Shown: positions 33,534 through 43,229 of the stretch, in pieces | Position numbering within the stretch: the stretch's first letter is position 1 | Layout of the letters: every line of letters begins with the position of its first letter | Assembly (NCBI GenBank): GCA_016872725.1 | Contig: VGZC01000040.1 | Span: 1 to 52,469, forward strand | Length of the DNA: 52,469 bases | From: Planctomycetota bacterium | Lineage (GTDB): Bacteria; Planctomycetota; Planctomycetia; Pirellulales; Pirellulaceae | Direction of reading: 5' to 3' | Notes under the pieces: model-generated | The model's input: only the letters and a program-made list of their open reading frames with translations | Database searches by the model: none | What the model was told of the DNA's origin: nothing | Program-made: the position numbers and the translations under genes

Positions 33534-36500
33534 TTACTGGAAACCGCCGCCGCCGAAACCGCCGCCGCCGCCGCCGAATCCGCCGCCGCCACCACCCAGG
33601 CCTTGTCCGCCTTGCCCGGAAATGGCGTTGAACGTGAAGACATCGCCGACCGCCATGAAAAACGGATTCGGCGTTACACGCACATAACGCCGATCGCCCG
33701 ACACGACGGCTTGCGCCGTCATGAATGTGCCTTCCGGGAGAATCGTCGGCTGAATGATGAACCCGACGCCGCCGCGCCGTCCGAGCAAACCGCGACGCGC
33801 GAGAATGTCCCATCGACGGGCCCGATCCCAATCCGATTGGGCGAGGGATCCGGATGCGCTGCCGCCATGCTGGAGGAGCTGATTCAGTTGCTGGCCGACG
33901 GCCGCGCGACCGAGGTCCATCCGGCGCTGATCGAGATTGGCGAGCTGAGCCTGCGCGAGATGCTCGACGCGACGCCCTTTCGGAACCTCAAACACGACCA
34001 CCGCGTCCTTCTCGGCGACCGGAATCTGCTGGTGGATGACCTTTTGTTCGGGCGTCCCGTAGTTGGTCACGATATCAATCGTGACTTTGCCCGCCGTGAC
34101 ATCGCCCCACACCCGGCGCACCAACATGCGATACTCACCGCTGAAGGCGACCGGGCAGACGTACACTTCCGAATAACCCTCGATCGGCGCTTTGCCGCCG
34201 CGCGCGAAGGTGTCGCCCACAATCAACCCACCCCCGACACTCCGCTGGTTCTGCAGCGAACAAACGTCACCCGATGGTTCCTGGACGAGCAAGTCGATAT
34301 CGGCGTCGCCGGTCCACGTCACCTGAACAATGCAGTCGCGCTGCAAAGCCGCGTTGAACTTCCGCTCCAGATCCTTGACCTCCGTGCTCGGCTGGCTCGC
34401 GGCAAGGTCCGCAAGCGTCGCTTTCGCGATGTTGTACGCCTTTTCGGCGATGTGCAACTGCTCGCGCGGCCACGCTTGGCTCAAAATGCCCTGGCACGCC
34501 CACGCGATGGCGTGTCGATCGTTCACGCGCCGAGCCAGCTCGAGCCCAAACAAATAGGGTTCGGGACGATGGGGGCTCACGACGGCCGCCTGTTCGAGCA
34601 CGCGGATCGCCGACGTCTCGAGACCCAGGTTGGCCATCAATTTCGCGACGTTCATCAAATCGTCTTCATTCTGCGCGAAATCGACGGCCGACATCAGGGC
34701 CCGCTCGATTTCCTCCGAATCCGCGTTCGAAAGATAGAGTGCGAGCGACAGGGCTTCATACATCCACGGTTGCGGCCGACCGGCGTGGATCGCGCCGCGA
34801 ATGACCGCGCACGCTTCCGCGGGCTTCTTTTCGGCCATCATTTGGCGCACCGTCTCACGCACGTCGGAGGGGTCAACCGGTCGCGATTGAAGGAGCTTGC
34901 TCCATGCCTCGGGATCCGCGGCCGACCCCGTGTCGGCCTCCATGACGATGGCTTGCGGCTCCCTCTTCGCCGTTCCAGCTTGGCTCGACGCTCGGTCCGC
35001 CGCCGAGCTCGGCGGCGGAGCGGCGTTCGCCGACTTCCCTCCCCCCGATTGACGTTCGGATTGGTTCGAACCCCGCCGAACTTCGTCCTGAACGGCGAAA
35101 AGTCCTCCGCCGCCTCCGAACCCGCCCATGCCTCCCATGCCGCCGCCCATGCCGCCCATGCCTCCCATGCCGCCCATGCCGCCCATGCCTCCCATGCCGC
35201 CGCCCATCATGCCGCCACCCATCATGCCGCCCATACCGGAACGAATGGGAACGATGAGATCACCGACGGGGTAGACCTTGAACGTCATGTTCTCTTCGGC
35301 GACGTCGGGTGTGGTGATGCGGAGGACCTGATCTTTGATGATGTAGGTCAGGTCATGTTCGCCGAGCATGATACGGAGGGCCGAGGAGAGCTTGATGCCT
35401 TGCAGGTGCTGGGTGATCTGCGTGTCGGTCGGGATGGCCGCGTCATTGAGCGCCTTCGTGTCCAAAATGATGTTGATGCCGTGCTGGTCCTGAATGGTGC
35501 GGATCACCTCGCCCAATTCGACCTCATCGAAGTCCAAGTGAGTCGGCTTATCGAGCTCCTCATAGATCTTACGTTCCTGCACATCGTCGCCGGCGAGATC
35601 CATCGATTTGTACTTGGCTCGTTTCCGCGTGATCTCCTGCCATCGTTCAGCGCTCGGGTAGACGATCGGCGGATCGTCGCGGAACGGAATGGCCGATTCC
35701 TCGACGGTGTACAGCGCGTCGGCGAAGTTGCGATGCCGTTTGTCGCGGAACTCCTCCATGCCTTTGAGTTGGCGATGGAATCGGGCCGACCAGGTCGCGG
35801 CGTTCGAGATCGGCTCGACGGGGGCCATCAGGTTGACCTCATCGGCGATCTGTTCATCGGCGTCCTGATAGCGGCCTTCGGCCATGAGCGAATTGAACCT
35901 GGCCATGAGCTGTTTGAGTTGTTCATCGCGCCGCCCCGTCTCTTCGACGACGCGCTGCGCCGCACGGGCGGCCGCCGCGCTTTCCTCGGCGAGGACGCGT
36001 TGGTTCTCACTTTCGTACGCGAGCCGTTCCGCCTCACGGATCGAGGAGCGAATCCGCGCGGAGAGTTGTGAGCGCATGTCGGCATCGAGGACCGACGACG
36101 ATTCGATGCGATCGAGGATCAGTTTGAGTTCCTGATTGACGCCTTGGGCATCGGTACCCATCTTTTTCCGAGCGGTGCTGAGCGCCTGTTCGACTTCCTG
36201 TTGGATGGCCTGGGCCTGGGCCCGTTGCTGTTCGGAGAATTGTTCGATGTCGGCGCCGGGCGCCTTGTCGATCGATTCGAGGAGCAATTCGCCGCCAGAC
36301 GGCTTGTCGGCCGGCTTATCGCCTTCCTGGGGTTTCCCGAGTTGCAGCGGCGTTTCGTCGCCGGGCCGCGGCGCGCCGCCTTCCTTCGGCGTCTCGTCGG
36401 CCGGAGGTTGCGGTTCGACGCCTGTCTTCGCGACGGCGTACTTGCTGATCGCCCGGTCGAGGGCCGCGGCTTCCGGATTGTTCTCGTCATGACGAAGGGC

Positions 36501-37637
36501 CTCATCGGCCGCTCGACGAGCGGCTTCCACGTCGCCGGACGCGAGCGCGAACGCGCCTAGTTTGGCGAATTGACCGGCGTCGGTCGTGAGCAGGCGGGCG
36601 ACTTCGCGCAGACCGTCCGAACCGACGGTGGGAAGCGTTCGGCCGTGGTCCTTCCGCGCGAGGCGGATCAGTTCGGGCAAGAACACGAAGTCGGGACTCG
36701 CGGATTCCGGCTTCACATCCCATCGCAAGTCGACCGTGCGCCCGGCGACCTCGGCGAATACCTTGATGGACGCCGGATCGCGGCCGGCGAGGCAGCCGAC
36801 CACGATCGTGTCGCGGTCCGACCGCAGGGGCGGAAACTCCGCGGGAAACGTTTCGCGGAACGACTCGGGAAGCACGACGGCGGTCGGCCAGATCACGGCG
36901 GCGTCGGCGATGGCGGCGAGCCGTCCGCCGACCGTTACGGCGGCCGTTTCGTCCTGATCCACGATCACCTGACCGCCCGTCTGATTTGCGAGTGCCGAAA
37001 CCAGAGCGACGTCCCGTTGCGGCCCGATCGCCAAACTGCTCACGCTCACCTTGGCGCCGCGCAGTTCACCGACAATTCGTCCGAGTTCCTCGGGCGCGAT
37101 CATTCGAGCGCGGCTTTGGGCGTCGCCGAAATAAACGACGACGCGCGACGCATTCGGTCCCTGAGCCAATTCGCGGGCGGCCTCGCGCAGCCCCGACCCG
37201 AGATCGGTCGATCCGAGCGGAAGGCGGCGATCGAGCTTGGCCAGCGCATCGGCCATCTCCGACCCGCGCGGCGCCACGAAACGCTCGGTCAATTTCACCG
37301 TCCGAAGGTCGACCGCCATCAACGCGACGCGGTCTTCGGCGCGCAGGCCGTCGAGCATCGCGCGGAGCGCGGTGAGCGAATCCTCGCGGTAAAGCCCCGC
37401 CTGGCTCGCCGACGTGTCGACCAGCACGACGATCGATTGGCCGACGGCCGGTTCCACGGCCGGAGGCGTCAGGCTGAGCGAGAAAAATGTCTCGCCCGTC
37501 GCCGACTCGTACGTTCCCAATCGCTGATCGGCGCCCGCATTCGCGGCGGCCGGTTCGGGCGGAGCCGCCGAAAGGGAAACGGCGCACGCGACAAAGACGC
37601 AGTTCGCTGCCAAGCCCACCCAACAACGCTTCGACAT
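33534..37637 (-). CDS. Exported VWA / STN-like / glycine-rich giant protein
   Basis: The 1,367-residue protein starts with a signal peptide (GLAANCVFVACAVSLSAA). A von Willebrand A domain follows (DTSAS, D74-S78 metal site). Then come alpha-helical and coiled-coil parts (about residues 480-680), an STN/secretin-N-like domain (DFDEVELGEVIRTIQDQHG, about 700-780), and a glycine/methionine tract (GGMGGM, about 795-850). TPR-like helices precede a C-terminal beta region (VTWTGDADIDLLVQEPSG) and a tail ending GGGGGGFGGGGGGFGGGGFQ. STN domains and the C-terminal strand (VVSGDRRYVRVTPNPFF) recall type II/IV secretin proteins, but no secretin pore domain was recognised. Function unknown; probably an envelope protein. 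Confidence 0.7.
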   Translation of the reverse strand: MSKRCWVGLAANCVFVACAVSLSAAPPEPAAANAGADQRLGTYESATGETFFSLSLTPPAVEPAVGQSIVVLVDTSASQAGLYREDSLTALRAMLDGLRAEDRVALMAVDLRTVKLTERFVAPRGSEMADALAKLDRRLPLGSTDLGSGLREAARELAQGPNASRVVVYFGDAQSRARMIAPEELGRIVGELRGAKVSVSSLAIGPQRDVALVSALANQTGGQVIVDQDETAAVTVGGRLAAIADAAVIWPTAVVLPESFRETFPAEFPPLRSDRDTIVVGCLAGRDPASIKVFAEVAGRTVDLRWDVKPESASPDFVFLPELIRLARKDHGRTLPTVGSDGLREVARLLTTDAGQFAKLGAFALASGDVEAARRAADEALRHDENNPEAAALDRAISKYAVAKTGVEPQPPADETPKEGGAPRPGDETPLQLGKPQEGDKPADKPSGGELLLESIDKAPGADIEQFSEQQRAQAQAIQQEVEQALSTARKKMGTDAQGVNQELKLILDRIESSSVLDADMRSQLSARIRSSIREAERLAYESENQRVLAEESAAAARAAQRVVEETGRRDEQLKQLMARFNSLMAEGRYQDADEQIADEVNLMAPVEPISNAATWSARFHRQLKGMEEFRDKRHRNFADALYTVEESAIPFRDDPPIVYPSAERWQEITRKRAKYKSMDLAGDDVQERKIYEELDKPTHLDFDEVELGEVIRTIQDQHGINIILDTKALNDAAIPTDTQITQHLQGIKLSSALRIMLGEHDLTYIIKDQVLRITTPDVAEENMTFKVYPVGDLIVPIRSGMGGMMGGGMMGGGMGGMGGMGGMGGMGGMGGGMGGMGGFGGGGGLFAVQDEVRRGSNQSERQSGGGKSANAAPPPSSAADRASSQAGTAKREPQAIVMEADTGSAADPEAWSKLLQSRPVDPSDVRETVRQMMAEKKPAEACAVIRGAIHAGRPQPWMYEALSLALYLSNADSEEIERALMSAVDFAQNEDDLMNVAKLMANLGLETSAIRVLEQAAVVSPHRPEPYLFGLELARRVNDRHAIAWACQGILSQAWPREQLHIAEKAYNIAKATLADLAASQPSTEVKDLERKFNAALQRDCIVQVTWTGDADIDLLVQEPSGDVCSLQNQRSVGGGLIVGDTFARGGKAPIEGYSEVYVCPVAFSGEYRMLVRRVWGDVTAGKVTIDIVTNYGTPEQKVIHQQIPVAEKDAVVVFEVPKGRRVEHLAQAQLANLDQRRMDLGRAAVGQQLNQLLQHGGSASGSLAQSDWDRARRWDILARRGLLGRRGGVGFIIQPTILPEGTFMTAQAVVSGDRRYVRVTPNPFFMAVGDVFTFNAISGQGGQGLGGGGGGFGGGGGGFGGGGFQ

Positions 37638-38053
37638 ACGGACAACTCCCGACTCAGACAGGATTAGGATGCTTCGTCCTGCGTGACGCTCGACGAATGC
37701 GCGGGTCGCCGGCGCCCATGCCGTACGCGCCGGACCGGAACGTGGGCCGCGCATCTTGCGCAGCCGCTCGATCTCATTCTATTTGCGGCTCTCCCGGTCC
37801 GCCAGAAAAAAAATGCGAATCCGGCACCGTGGTTTGGGCAATCGGCGTGCCGGACCGGGCTCGCCATTGGGGTTTCGGACGATTTTTCCCGCCTTGCCCG
37901 CGTGGCCTCGACACCAAGCCACGCGATCCATCCGCCGCAAGACGGCCAAACGCCCAAGAAACGACCTCGCGCGAGCGAGCTCGCGCGAGGACGTCCTGAG
38001 CGAATCCGAGGGGGTGGCGGGAGCAATCCGGAGTTCGGCTTGCCGTCGCGATC
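37638..38053. other. Intergenic region upstream of the VWA gene
   Basis: About 415 bases without a gene, holding a run of eight A near 37,810, and the palindrome at 37965-37990. Promoters for the VWA gene on the minus strand are expected here but none was fitted convincingly. Confidence 0.4.
37965..37990 (-). terminator. 26-bp GC-rich palindrome, possible terminator
   Basis: CCTCGCGCGAG and CTCGCGCGAGG are perfect 11-base arms around a four-base loop, 64 bases after the stop of the minus-strand gene ending at 38054. The minus-strand continuation has only a short T-rich stretch (TCGTTTCTT), so the terminator role is moderately supported; an operator is an alternative. Confidence 0.4.
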
Positions 38054-38758
38054 TCAGTCCTGAATCGGGGTGGTCACGTGCGATTCGACTGACCGATTAT
38101 CCACCAGGTGCGTCAATTGGCGCGACGCGTTTTGCAACATGCGCCCGGTCCGATCGAGCGATTCGGCGAGTTCCAGGAGGCTCGACCGGCCGAGATCGCG
38201 CGTCCACTGAGCGACCTGTGCCGGCGAGGGGATCTCGATCGGCTCACCCTCGACGACCGACGTCGGCGCTCCGCACGCGTCCCATTCGCGGTACTGTTCG
38301 ACCAGGAACGCGCGAACCGTCGACTGCCTCAGGCGGGCCCGCCCGGTGGCGGCGGCGCCGGCCCATTGGCATCGCAGTTCCCCCCATGAAGTCCAGGGGA
38401 GGCGGCGCATGGCGTCGCGAATCAGCCGATTCCAGAGGCCCGGCCTTGCGACGCGGGAGGGCGGCGCGATCACGGCCGACCCGACCGCCGCGTTGGGCTC
38501 GACCGGAACCGGTTCGCCGGCGTCGGCAATGGCGTCCTGGGAGATCTGTTGCGGCGTGACGCGTGGTGCCGCGTCTTGGAAGTCGAGTTCCCCCCAGGCG
38601 CGGTTCGGGAAATCGTCATCCAAGAGCGGACACAGATCATACCGGATGCATCCGACACGATCCCGCAACGGGTATTGACCGCATGCCATTCGAGAGGCGG
38701 TCAACGGCGCGAACAGACCGGCGAGAAGGACGAGCAGGGCGAAGCACGGGCGTTTCAT
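38054..38758 (-). CDS. Exported hypothetical protein
   Basis: The 234-residue protein has a clear signal peptide (CFALLVLLAGLFAPLTASR) followed by a soluble region with several tryptophans (WGELDFQDA, WNRLIRDAMRRLPWTSWGEL) and cysteines, suggestive of a folded exported protein. No family was recognised. The ATG at 38758 has GGAGG about ten bases upstream, better supported than an earlier ATG at 38779. It is divergent from the SLC13-type gene, and 400 bases upstream of the VWA gene on the same strand. Confidence 0.6.
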   Translation of the reverse strand: MKRPCFALLVLLAGLFAPLTASRMACGQYPLRDRVGCIRYDLCPLLDDDFPNRAWGELDFQDAAPRVTPQQISQDAIADAGEPVPVEPNAAVGSAVIAPPSRVARPGLWNRLIRDAMRRLPWTSWGELRCQWAGAAATGRARLRQSTVRAFLVEQYREWDACGAPTSVVEGEPIEIPSPAQVAQWTRDLGRSSLLELAESLDRTGRMLQNASRQLTHLVDNRSVESHVTTPIQD

Positions 38759-39082
38759 CGTTCCAAATCCTCCTGACATGGGCGGCTTCGACAGGCGAGT
38801 TCGGAAGCCCGGCCCCGACTCCGGCCGACCTCCCGCTGTTTCGATATCGGCGCGGGGAAAATGGCCCGGTTAGGCAATCGAAATCGGCTCGCGAAGATCG
38901 AACGAATGCGTTCGACTTGACCGAATTGACGCAGACGTATCGAATCTGACGATCGGCGCGGGCCTCGTCTATCCGTGGATTTTCGGCGCGGAGCGCGCGA
39001 CCGAGTCCGCCTCCCTTGATTACGCTGGATTTGGTATGGTTTCGAACGGGTTTCGGGCGTACCGGATGGAGGCACCGCATCG
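38759..39082. other. Divergent intergenic region before the SLC13-type gene
   Basis: About 320 bases separating two divergent genes. Neither strand shows an open frame with family similarity. No good promoter pair was found. Confidence 0.4.
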
Positions 39083-41005
39083 ATGGAGATTCCCTCGATC
39101 GCACAGTCCTGGATCGCGATCGCCGCGGTCGTTTGTGTCTTTCTTTTCCTGCAGTTCTCGAGGAACGCGTCGGCGGACCTCGTCTTCCTGACGGCCCTCA
39201 TGGCGGTTACCGCCGCGGGACTGATCACGCCGACGCAGGCGTTCGAGGGGTTTGCGAATCCGGGCGTTCTGACGATTTGCGGATTGCTCGCCGTGTCGGC
39301 CGCGCTCCGCATCACGGGAGTCCTTGATTGGGTGGGTCGCCGCCTCCTGGGACGCGCTCAGACCGAACGGCAAGCGATGTGGCGCCTCGCGATCGCCTTG
39401 CTGGTCGCCTCCTCGTTCATCCTCAACACGGCGCTGGTCGCCATGTTGATGCCCGTGGTGCTCGTCTGGTGCCGGCGCCGCAATGTGGCTCCTTCGCGCC
39501 TCCTTTTGCCGCTCAGCTATCTGACCATCCTCGGCGGTATCTGCACGCTGATCGGCACGAGCACGACGCTCGTGGCGCAGGCCAAGCTCCGTTCGCTCCG
39601 CGAAACGCGGCAGGACGCGGTCGAACAGATGGAACGCAAGGGCGGATTCCCAAGTCCATGGACCGCCAAGACGGCTCAGGCCTTCATCGGCGGCCTTCGT
39701 CCGATGACGCTGTTCGAAATCGGCTACGTTGGGATCCCGTGCGCCCTCGTGGGAGCCGGGTTCCTTGTCGTGTTCGGCAAACGCCTTCTCCCCGATCGCA
39801 CGGACATCCTCGAACAATTGGATGAGCGCCGCCGGGAGTATTTGGTCGAGATGCTGGTCTTCGACGATTGCCCGCTGGTGGGTCAGACGATTGAGCAGGC
39901 GGGCCTGAGGCACTTGCCCGGGTTGTTCCTAATCGAAATCGACCGGGATGGGCAGACACTGACCCCGATCGCGCCCGACGACGTGCTCCGCGCCCGCGAT
40001 CGACTCGTGTTCACGGGAATCGTCACGACGATCCTCGACCTCGAAAAGACGCGAGGACTCGTTCCCGCGGCCGATACGAACTATGAGTTCCACCCGATTC
40101 GCCGCCAGCACCGGCATTTGACGGAGGTCGTCCTTTCACGGACGTCGCCGCTGATCGGCCAGACGATCCGCGAGGCCAGTTTTCGCAAGCTCTACAACGC
40201 GGCGGTCGTCGCCGTGCACCGGGGAGGCGAGCGGCTGACGGGGAAGATCGGCGACATCCGGCTTCAGCCGAGCGACACGCTCCTCCTGCAAACCCGGGGC
40301 GAGTTCGTTTCGACGTTCCGGAACAGCCGCGACTTCTATTTGGTGAGTTCGGTGGACGGCGATGAACCGCGTCTGCATCACAAGATGTCGTTGTGCGGCG
40401 TCCTGACGCTCGCGCTGATCGGCTGGCTGATCGCGACGAGTTTCTTCGTGGAGGGTGCGGAGACCGGCCTCATGTCTCCTCCGGTCGCCACGATTTCGAT
40501 CGCCATCCTGATGGTGTTGACGAAATGTCTCCGCATCTCGGAAGCGCGCGGCGCGCTCGATATCCAGCTCTTGATCACCATCGGAGCGGCGCTCGGCCTT
40601 GGCCGCGCGCTGCTGGAAAGCGGAGCGGCCGACATGATCTCGCGCGCTATGCTCGACGTCGTCGGCGACCGTCCGTACGGCCTGTTGATCGTACTCTACC
40701 TGATGACGGCGGTATTCACGGAGGCGATCACCAATAACGCGGTCGCCGCCATGCTGCTCCCGCTCGCGGCGCTCATGGCGTGGAACGGGGGATACAGCCC
40801 GCGCCCGTTCGTGATGGCCGTCGTTGTCGCCGCCTCGCTCTCATTCCTCACGCCGATCGGCTATCAGACGAACCTGATGGTGATGGGGCCGGGCGGTTAC
40901 CGTCCCTCCGACTACATCCGCTGCGGCCTACCCGTCGTCCTGTTGGTCGGCGTGACGGCCCTCCTCCTCATCCCGTGGATCTGGCCGTTCCAAATCGCCG
41001 GCTAG
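39083..41005 (+). CDS. SLC13-type permease with two RCK_C (TrkA-C) domains
   Basis: The 640-residue protein is a multipass transporter with about eleven helices. The SLC13 substrate/sodium loops appear twice: TLIGTSTTLVAQA early and TPIGYQTNLMVMGP near the end. Between the two membrane halves is a cytoplasmic segment of about 200 residues containing two TrkA-C-like domains (VEMLVFDDCPLVGQTIEQAG, VVLSRTSPLIGQTIREASF), a known arrangement in this transporter group. It probably moves anions such as dicarboxylates or sulfate with sodium; the substrate is not shown. It stands alone in its strand, with a convergent aminotransferase operon downstream. Confidence 0.88.
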   Translation: MEIPSIAQSWIAIAAVVCVFLFLQFSRNASADLVFLTALMAVTAAGLITPTQAFEGFANPGVLTICGLLAVSAALRITGVLDWVGRRLLGRAQTERQAMWRLAIALLVASSFILNTALVAMLMPVVLVWCRRRNVAPSRLLLPLSYLTILGGICTLIGTSTTLVAQAKLRSLRETRQDAVEQMERKGGFPSPWTAKTAQAFIGGLRPMTLFEIGYVGIPCALVGAGFLVVFGKRLLPDRTDILEQLDERRREYLVEMLVFDDCPLVGQTIEQAGLRHLPGLFLIEIDRDGQTLTPIAPDDVLRARDRLVFTGIVTTILDLEKTRGLVPAADTNYEFHPIRRQHRHLTEVVLSRTSPLIGQTIREASFRKLYNAAVVAVHRGGERLTGKIGDIRLQPSDTLLLQTRGEFVSTFRNSRDFYLVSSVDGDEPRLHHKMSLCGVLTLALIGWLIATSFFVEGAETGLMSPPVATISIAILMVLTKCLRISEARGALDIQLLITIGAALGLGRALLESGAADMISRAMLDVVGDRPYGLLIVLYLMTAVFTEAITNNAVAAMLLPLAALMAWNGGYSPRPFVMAVVVAASLSFLTPIGYQTNLMVMGPGGYRPSDYIRCGLPVVLLVGVTALLLIPWIWPFQIAG

Positions 41006-41012
41006 CCCGCCG

Positions 41013-42341
41013 TCAAGAAGCGAAGTGCGCCGCGACCTTCCGCACGGCGTCCGCGATGCCCGCAACGTACGCCTCGTCCATGCCCTCATGGATCGTGATT
41101 CGGATACCCGTCGCGAGAATCGACTCGGCCTCCGCGCACCGGACCTGGGCATAGTCCATGGTGGTGAGCCCCAATTCCTTGATGGGCCATCGTCCCGCGA
41201 AGAACGCGTGTTGCCGGAAGACGGGGTTTCCGTAGAGCGGCACGGGAATGTAGCCCGCCGACGCCGGCGCGCCTTCCGCGGCGAGCGCCTTGACGAACTC
41301 CGCGCGATCGCAGCGAAGCCGATCGGGTCGAACCCGCAGCAAATAGAACCAATACACGCAGCGGTCCTCGGCGCGCACGCCGTGGGGCACGACCCCAGGG
41401 ACATCCCGGATGCGCTCGGTGAGCAGATTCCCTAGCCGCGACCTTGCGGACGCGATCCCCTCGAGCCTCGCCAGTTGGGCCGCCGCAACGGCCGCCTGGG
41501 GCTCGCTCATCCGGTAGTTCGTCGCGAAGGCGTGGAAGAGTCCGTCTTTGCCGAGCCGATCCATGCCCTTGTCGCCGAAGGCCTGGAGCTTCGGACCCAC
41601 GCGGTCGTCGCTGGACGCGACAATGCCGCCGTCTCCGCACGTGATATGTTTTGAATTCTGCAAAGAGAAACAGGCCGCGTGTCCAATCGTTCCGATCGGC
41701 CGGTCGCCGTAGCGCGCTCCCCACGCCTGAGCACAATCCTCGATCACGATCAAACCGCGCCGATCCGCGAGCGCTCGCAGCGACTCCATGTCGCACGGAT
41801 TGCCGCACAGATGAACGGGTAAGATGGCCTTGGTCTTCGGCGTGATCTTGCGCTCGACGTCGGCCGGATCCAGGTTGTAGGTATCGGCGACAAGGTCGGC
41901 GAAGACGGGAACCGCCTGTTGATAGATGATGCCGATCACCGTTCCGATGTCGCTGATCGGACTCGTGATCACCTCGTCGCCCGGTCCGATCCCGGACGCG
42001 GCGACGGCCATGTGCAGCGCGGCGGTCCCCGACGAACAGGTCATGATATGTCGAGCCGGGCAGCATTCACGGAACCGTTCGATCAACAGGCCGGTTCGCG
42101 GGCCTTTCCAATAGAAGAGCGAGTCCTGGGCGAGCATCGCGCTGAGCTGTTCCCGCTCGGGTTCGCCCCACCGAACGAGTTTTCCGGGCGAAGCCGGAAC
42201 GGCCTTGGGCCCGCCCTGCAGGGCGAGTCGAGGCGGTTCGTCGGAACGGCCGAACGCCGCGCCGGACAGTCCGCTCGCAACCAACAATCCCGAAGACGCG
42301 GCCACGAATCGGCGCCGTGAAAAGCCGTTGGATTCGCCCAT
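41013..42341 (-). CDS. Tat-exported DegT/DnrJ/EryC1-type aminotransferase
   Basis: The 442-residue protein has a twin-arginine signal (FSRRRFVAASSGLLVASGL) followed by a complete DegT fold. The PLP lysine is in SLQNSKHITCGDGG, and other family parts are SSGTAALHMAVAASG, VIEDCAQAWGARYG and the glycine-rich tail. DegT enzymes normally aminate sugar nucleotides in the cytosol, so an exported form is unusual though common in planctomycetes. The ATG at 42341 has a GGAGG site. It follows two amidohydrolase genes, the last in the run starting at 45972. The role is unknown. Confidence 0.85.
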   Translation of the reverse strand: MGESNGFSRRRFVAASSGLLVASGLSGAAFGRSDEPPRLALQGGPKAVPASPGKLVRWGEPEREQLSAMLAQDSLFYWKGPRTGLLIERFRECCPARHIMTCSSGTAALHMAVAASGIGPGDEVITSPISDIGTVIGIIYQQAVPVFADLVADTYNLDPADVERKITPKTKAILPVHLCGNPCDMESLRALADRRGLIVIEDCAQAWGARYGDRPIGTIGHAACFSLQNSKHITCGDGGIVASSDDRVGPKLQAFGDKGMDRLGKDGLFHAFATNYRMSEPQAAVAAAQLARLEGIASARSRLGNLLTERIRDVPGVVPHGVRAEDRCVYWFYLLRVRPDRLRCDRAEFVKALAAEGAPASAGYIPVPLYGNPVFRQHAFFAGRWPIKELGLTTMDYAQVRCAEAESILATGIRITIHEGMDEAYVAGIADAVRKVAAHFAS

Positions 42342-42400
42342 GCGAAATGCCTCCCAATCCCCCGAACCAACCCGCGCGTCCGCGCCATCCCAAGTTCTAG

Positions 42401-42426
42401 CACCTGACACCTAACACCTGACACCT
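42401..42426. repeat. Short tandem 7-bp repeat between operon genes
   Basis: CACCTGA-CACCTAA-CACCTGA-CACCT, 3.7 copies, in the 102-base gap between an amidohydrolase and the aminotransferase. Confidence 0.8.
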
Positions 42427-42443
42427 CGCGCCGCCGCGTTCCG

Positions 42444-43229
42444 TCACGTTTCGATCGGCAGCAGGCGGCGGGCGTTTTCGTGGCGCATGGCCGACAGCTC
42501 GGTTTCGTTCAGCGACGATTCCTTCAGTTTGAGCAAGGCCGACTCGAAATAGAAGATCGGCGCGTGGGAGCCGAACAGAGCGCGTCCGACATCGATGTCC
42601 GCAAGCAGGTTCCCGACGCCTCCGACGCCTTCGAGCGTCGCGATTTCGACGGAGATGTCTCCCACGCCGAGCAGCTTGATCAGCGGAGCGCCGCGCAGCG
42701 AGCGGAGCGCGTTGAGCAGGACGAGCCGCAATCCGGGCGTTTGGGCCACGCGGTCGGCGAGCGGCGCGGGATCGACGGGCGCGACCCGCAACAACGGATG
42801 CATCATCCGTTCGTCTTCCATCAGCAGCGCGAGCGTCACGATCAACCGGCGTTCGGCGGCGAGCCGAATCAACTTCGCGAACTCGGGATGTTCGAGATCG
42901 TAGCCGTGGTAGTTTGGAAAGAGCCGGATACCGGGCATCCGATGTGCCTCGGCGCATCGGCGCAGGTCTTCCTGCCAATCGGGCAGCATCGGATTGACGG
43001 TGCCGAACGGAACGAGGCGGACCGCCGTTTGGGCCCGGCATTCCTCGGCGAGCCGCGCATTGACGGCCGCGATGTCCTTGTGTAGCAGGCCGTCCAAGCT
43101 CCCCGCCCAGGCCTCGACGACGCCGTGGCGCCGCAGGCGGTCGACGAGTCTTGGTGTTTCATCGTCGGGCGCTCGGCGGCATGGCCAGCGCGACAGGTGG
43201 ACGTTGACATCGATGAGTGGACCGTTCAT
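42444..43229 (-). CDS. Amidohydrolase-2-like protein (second of pair)
   Basis: The 261-residue protein has a TIM-barrel metal-hydrolase start (LIDVNVHLSRWP), and later barrel strands (GIRLFPNYHGYDL, LIVTLALLMEDERMMHP, RALFGSHAPIFYFE). The usual DxHxH of the family is only partly kept (DVNVH), so catalysis may differ. It overlaps the preceding amidohydrolase by four bases (ATGA). It is downstream of the propeller gene and upstream of the Tat aminotransferase. The substrate is unknown. Confidence 0.75.
   Translation of the reverse strand: MNGPLIDVNVHLSRWPCRRAPDDETPRLVDRLRRHGVVEAWAGSLDGLLHKDIAAVNARLAEECRAQTAVRLVPFGTVNPMLPDWQEDLRRCAEAHRMPGIRLFPNYHGYDLEHPEFAKLIRLAAERRLIVTLALLMEDERMMHPLLRVAPVDPAPLADRVAQTPGLRLVLLNALRSLRGAPLIKLLGVGDISVEIATLEGVGGVGNLLADIDVGRALFGSHAPIFYFESALLKLKESSLNETELSAMRHENARRLLPIET

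Noticed and set aside
33492-36071. Long plus-strand open frame opposite the VWA protein
   Set aside because: It is antisense to the glycine-rich and STN regions, and its His/Ala-rich stretch is only the complement of the GGM tract.
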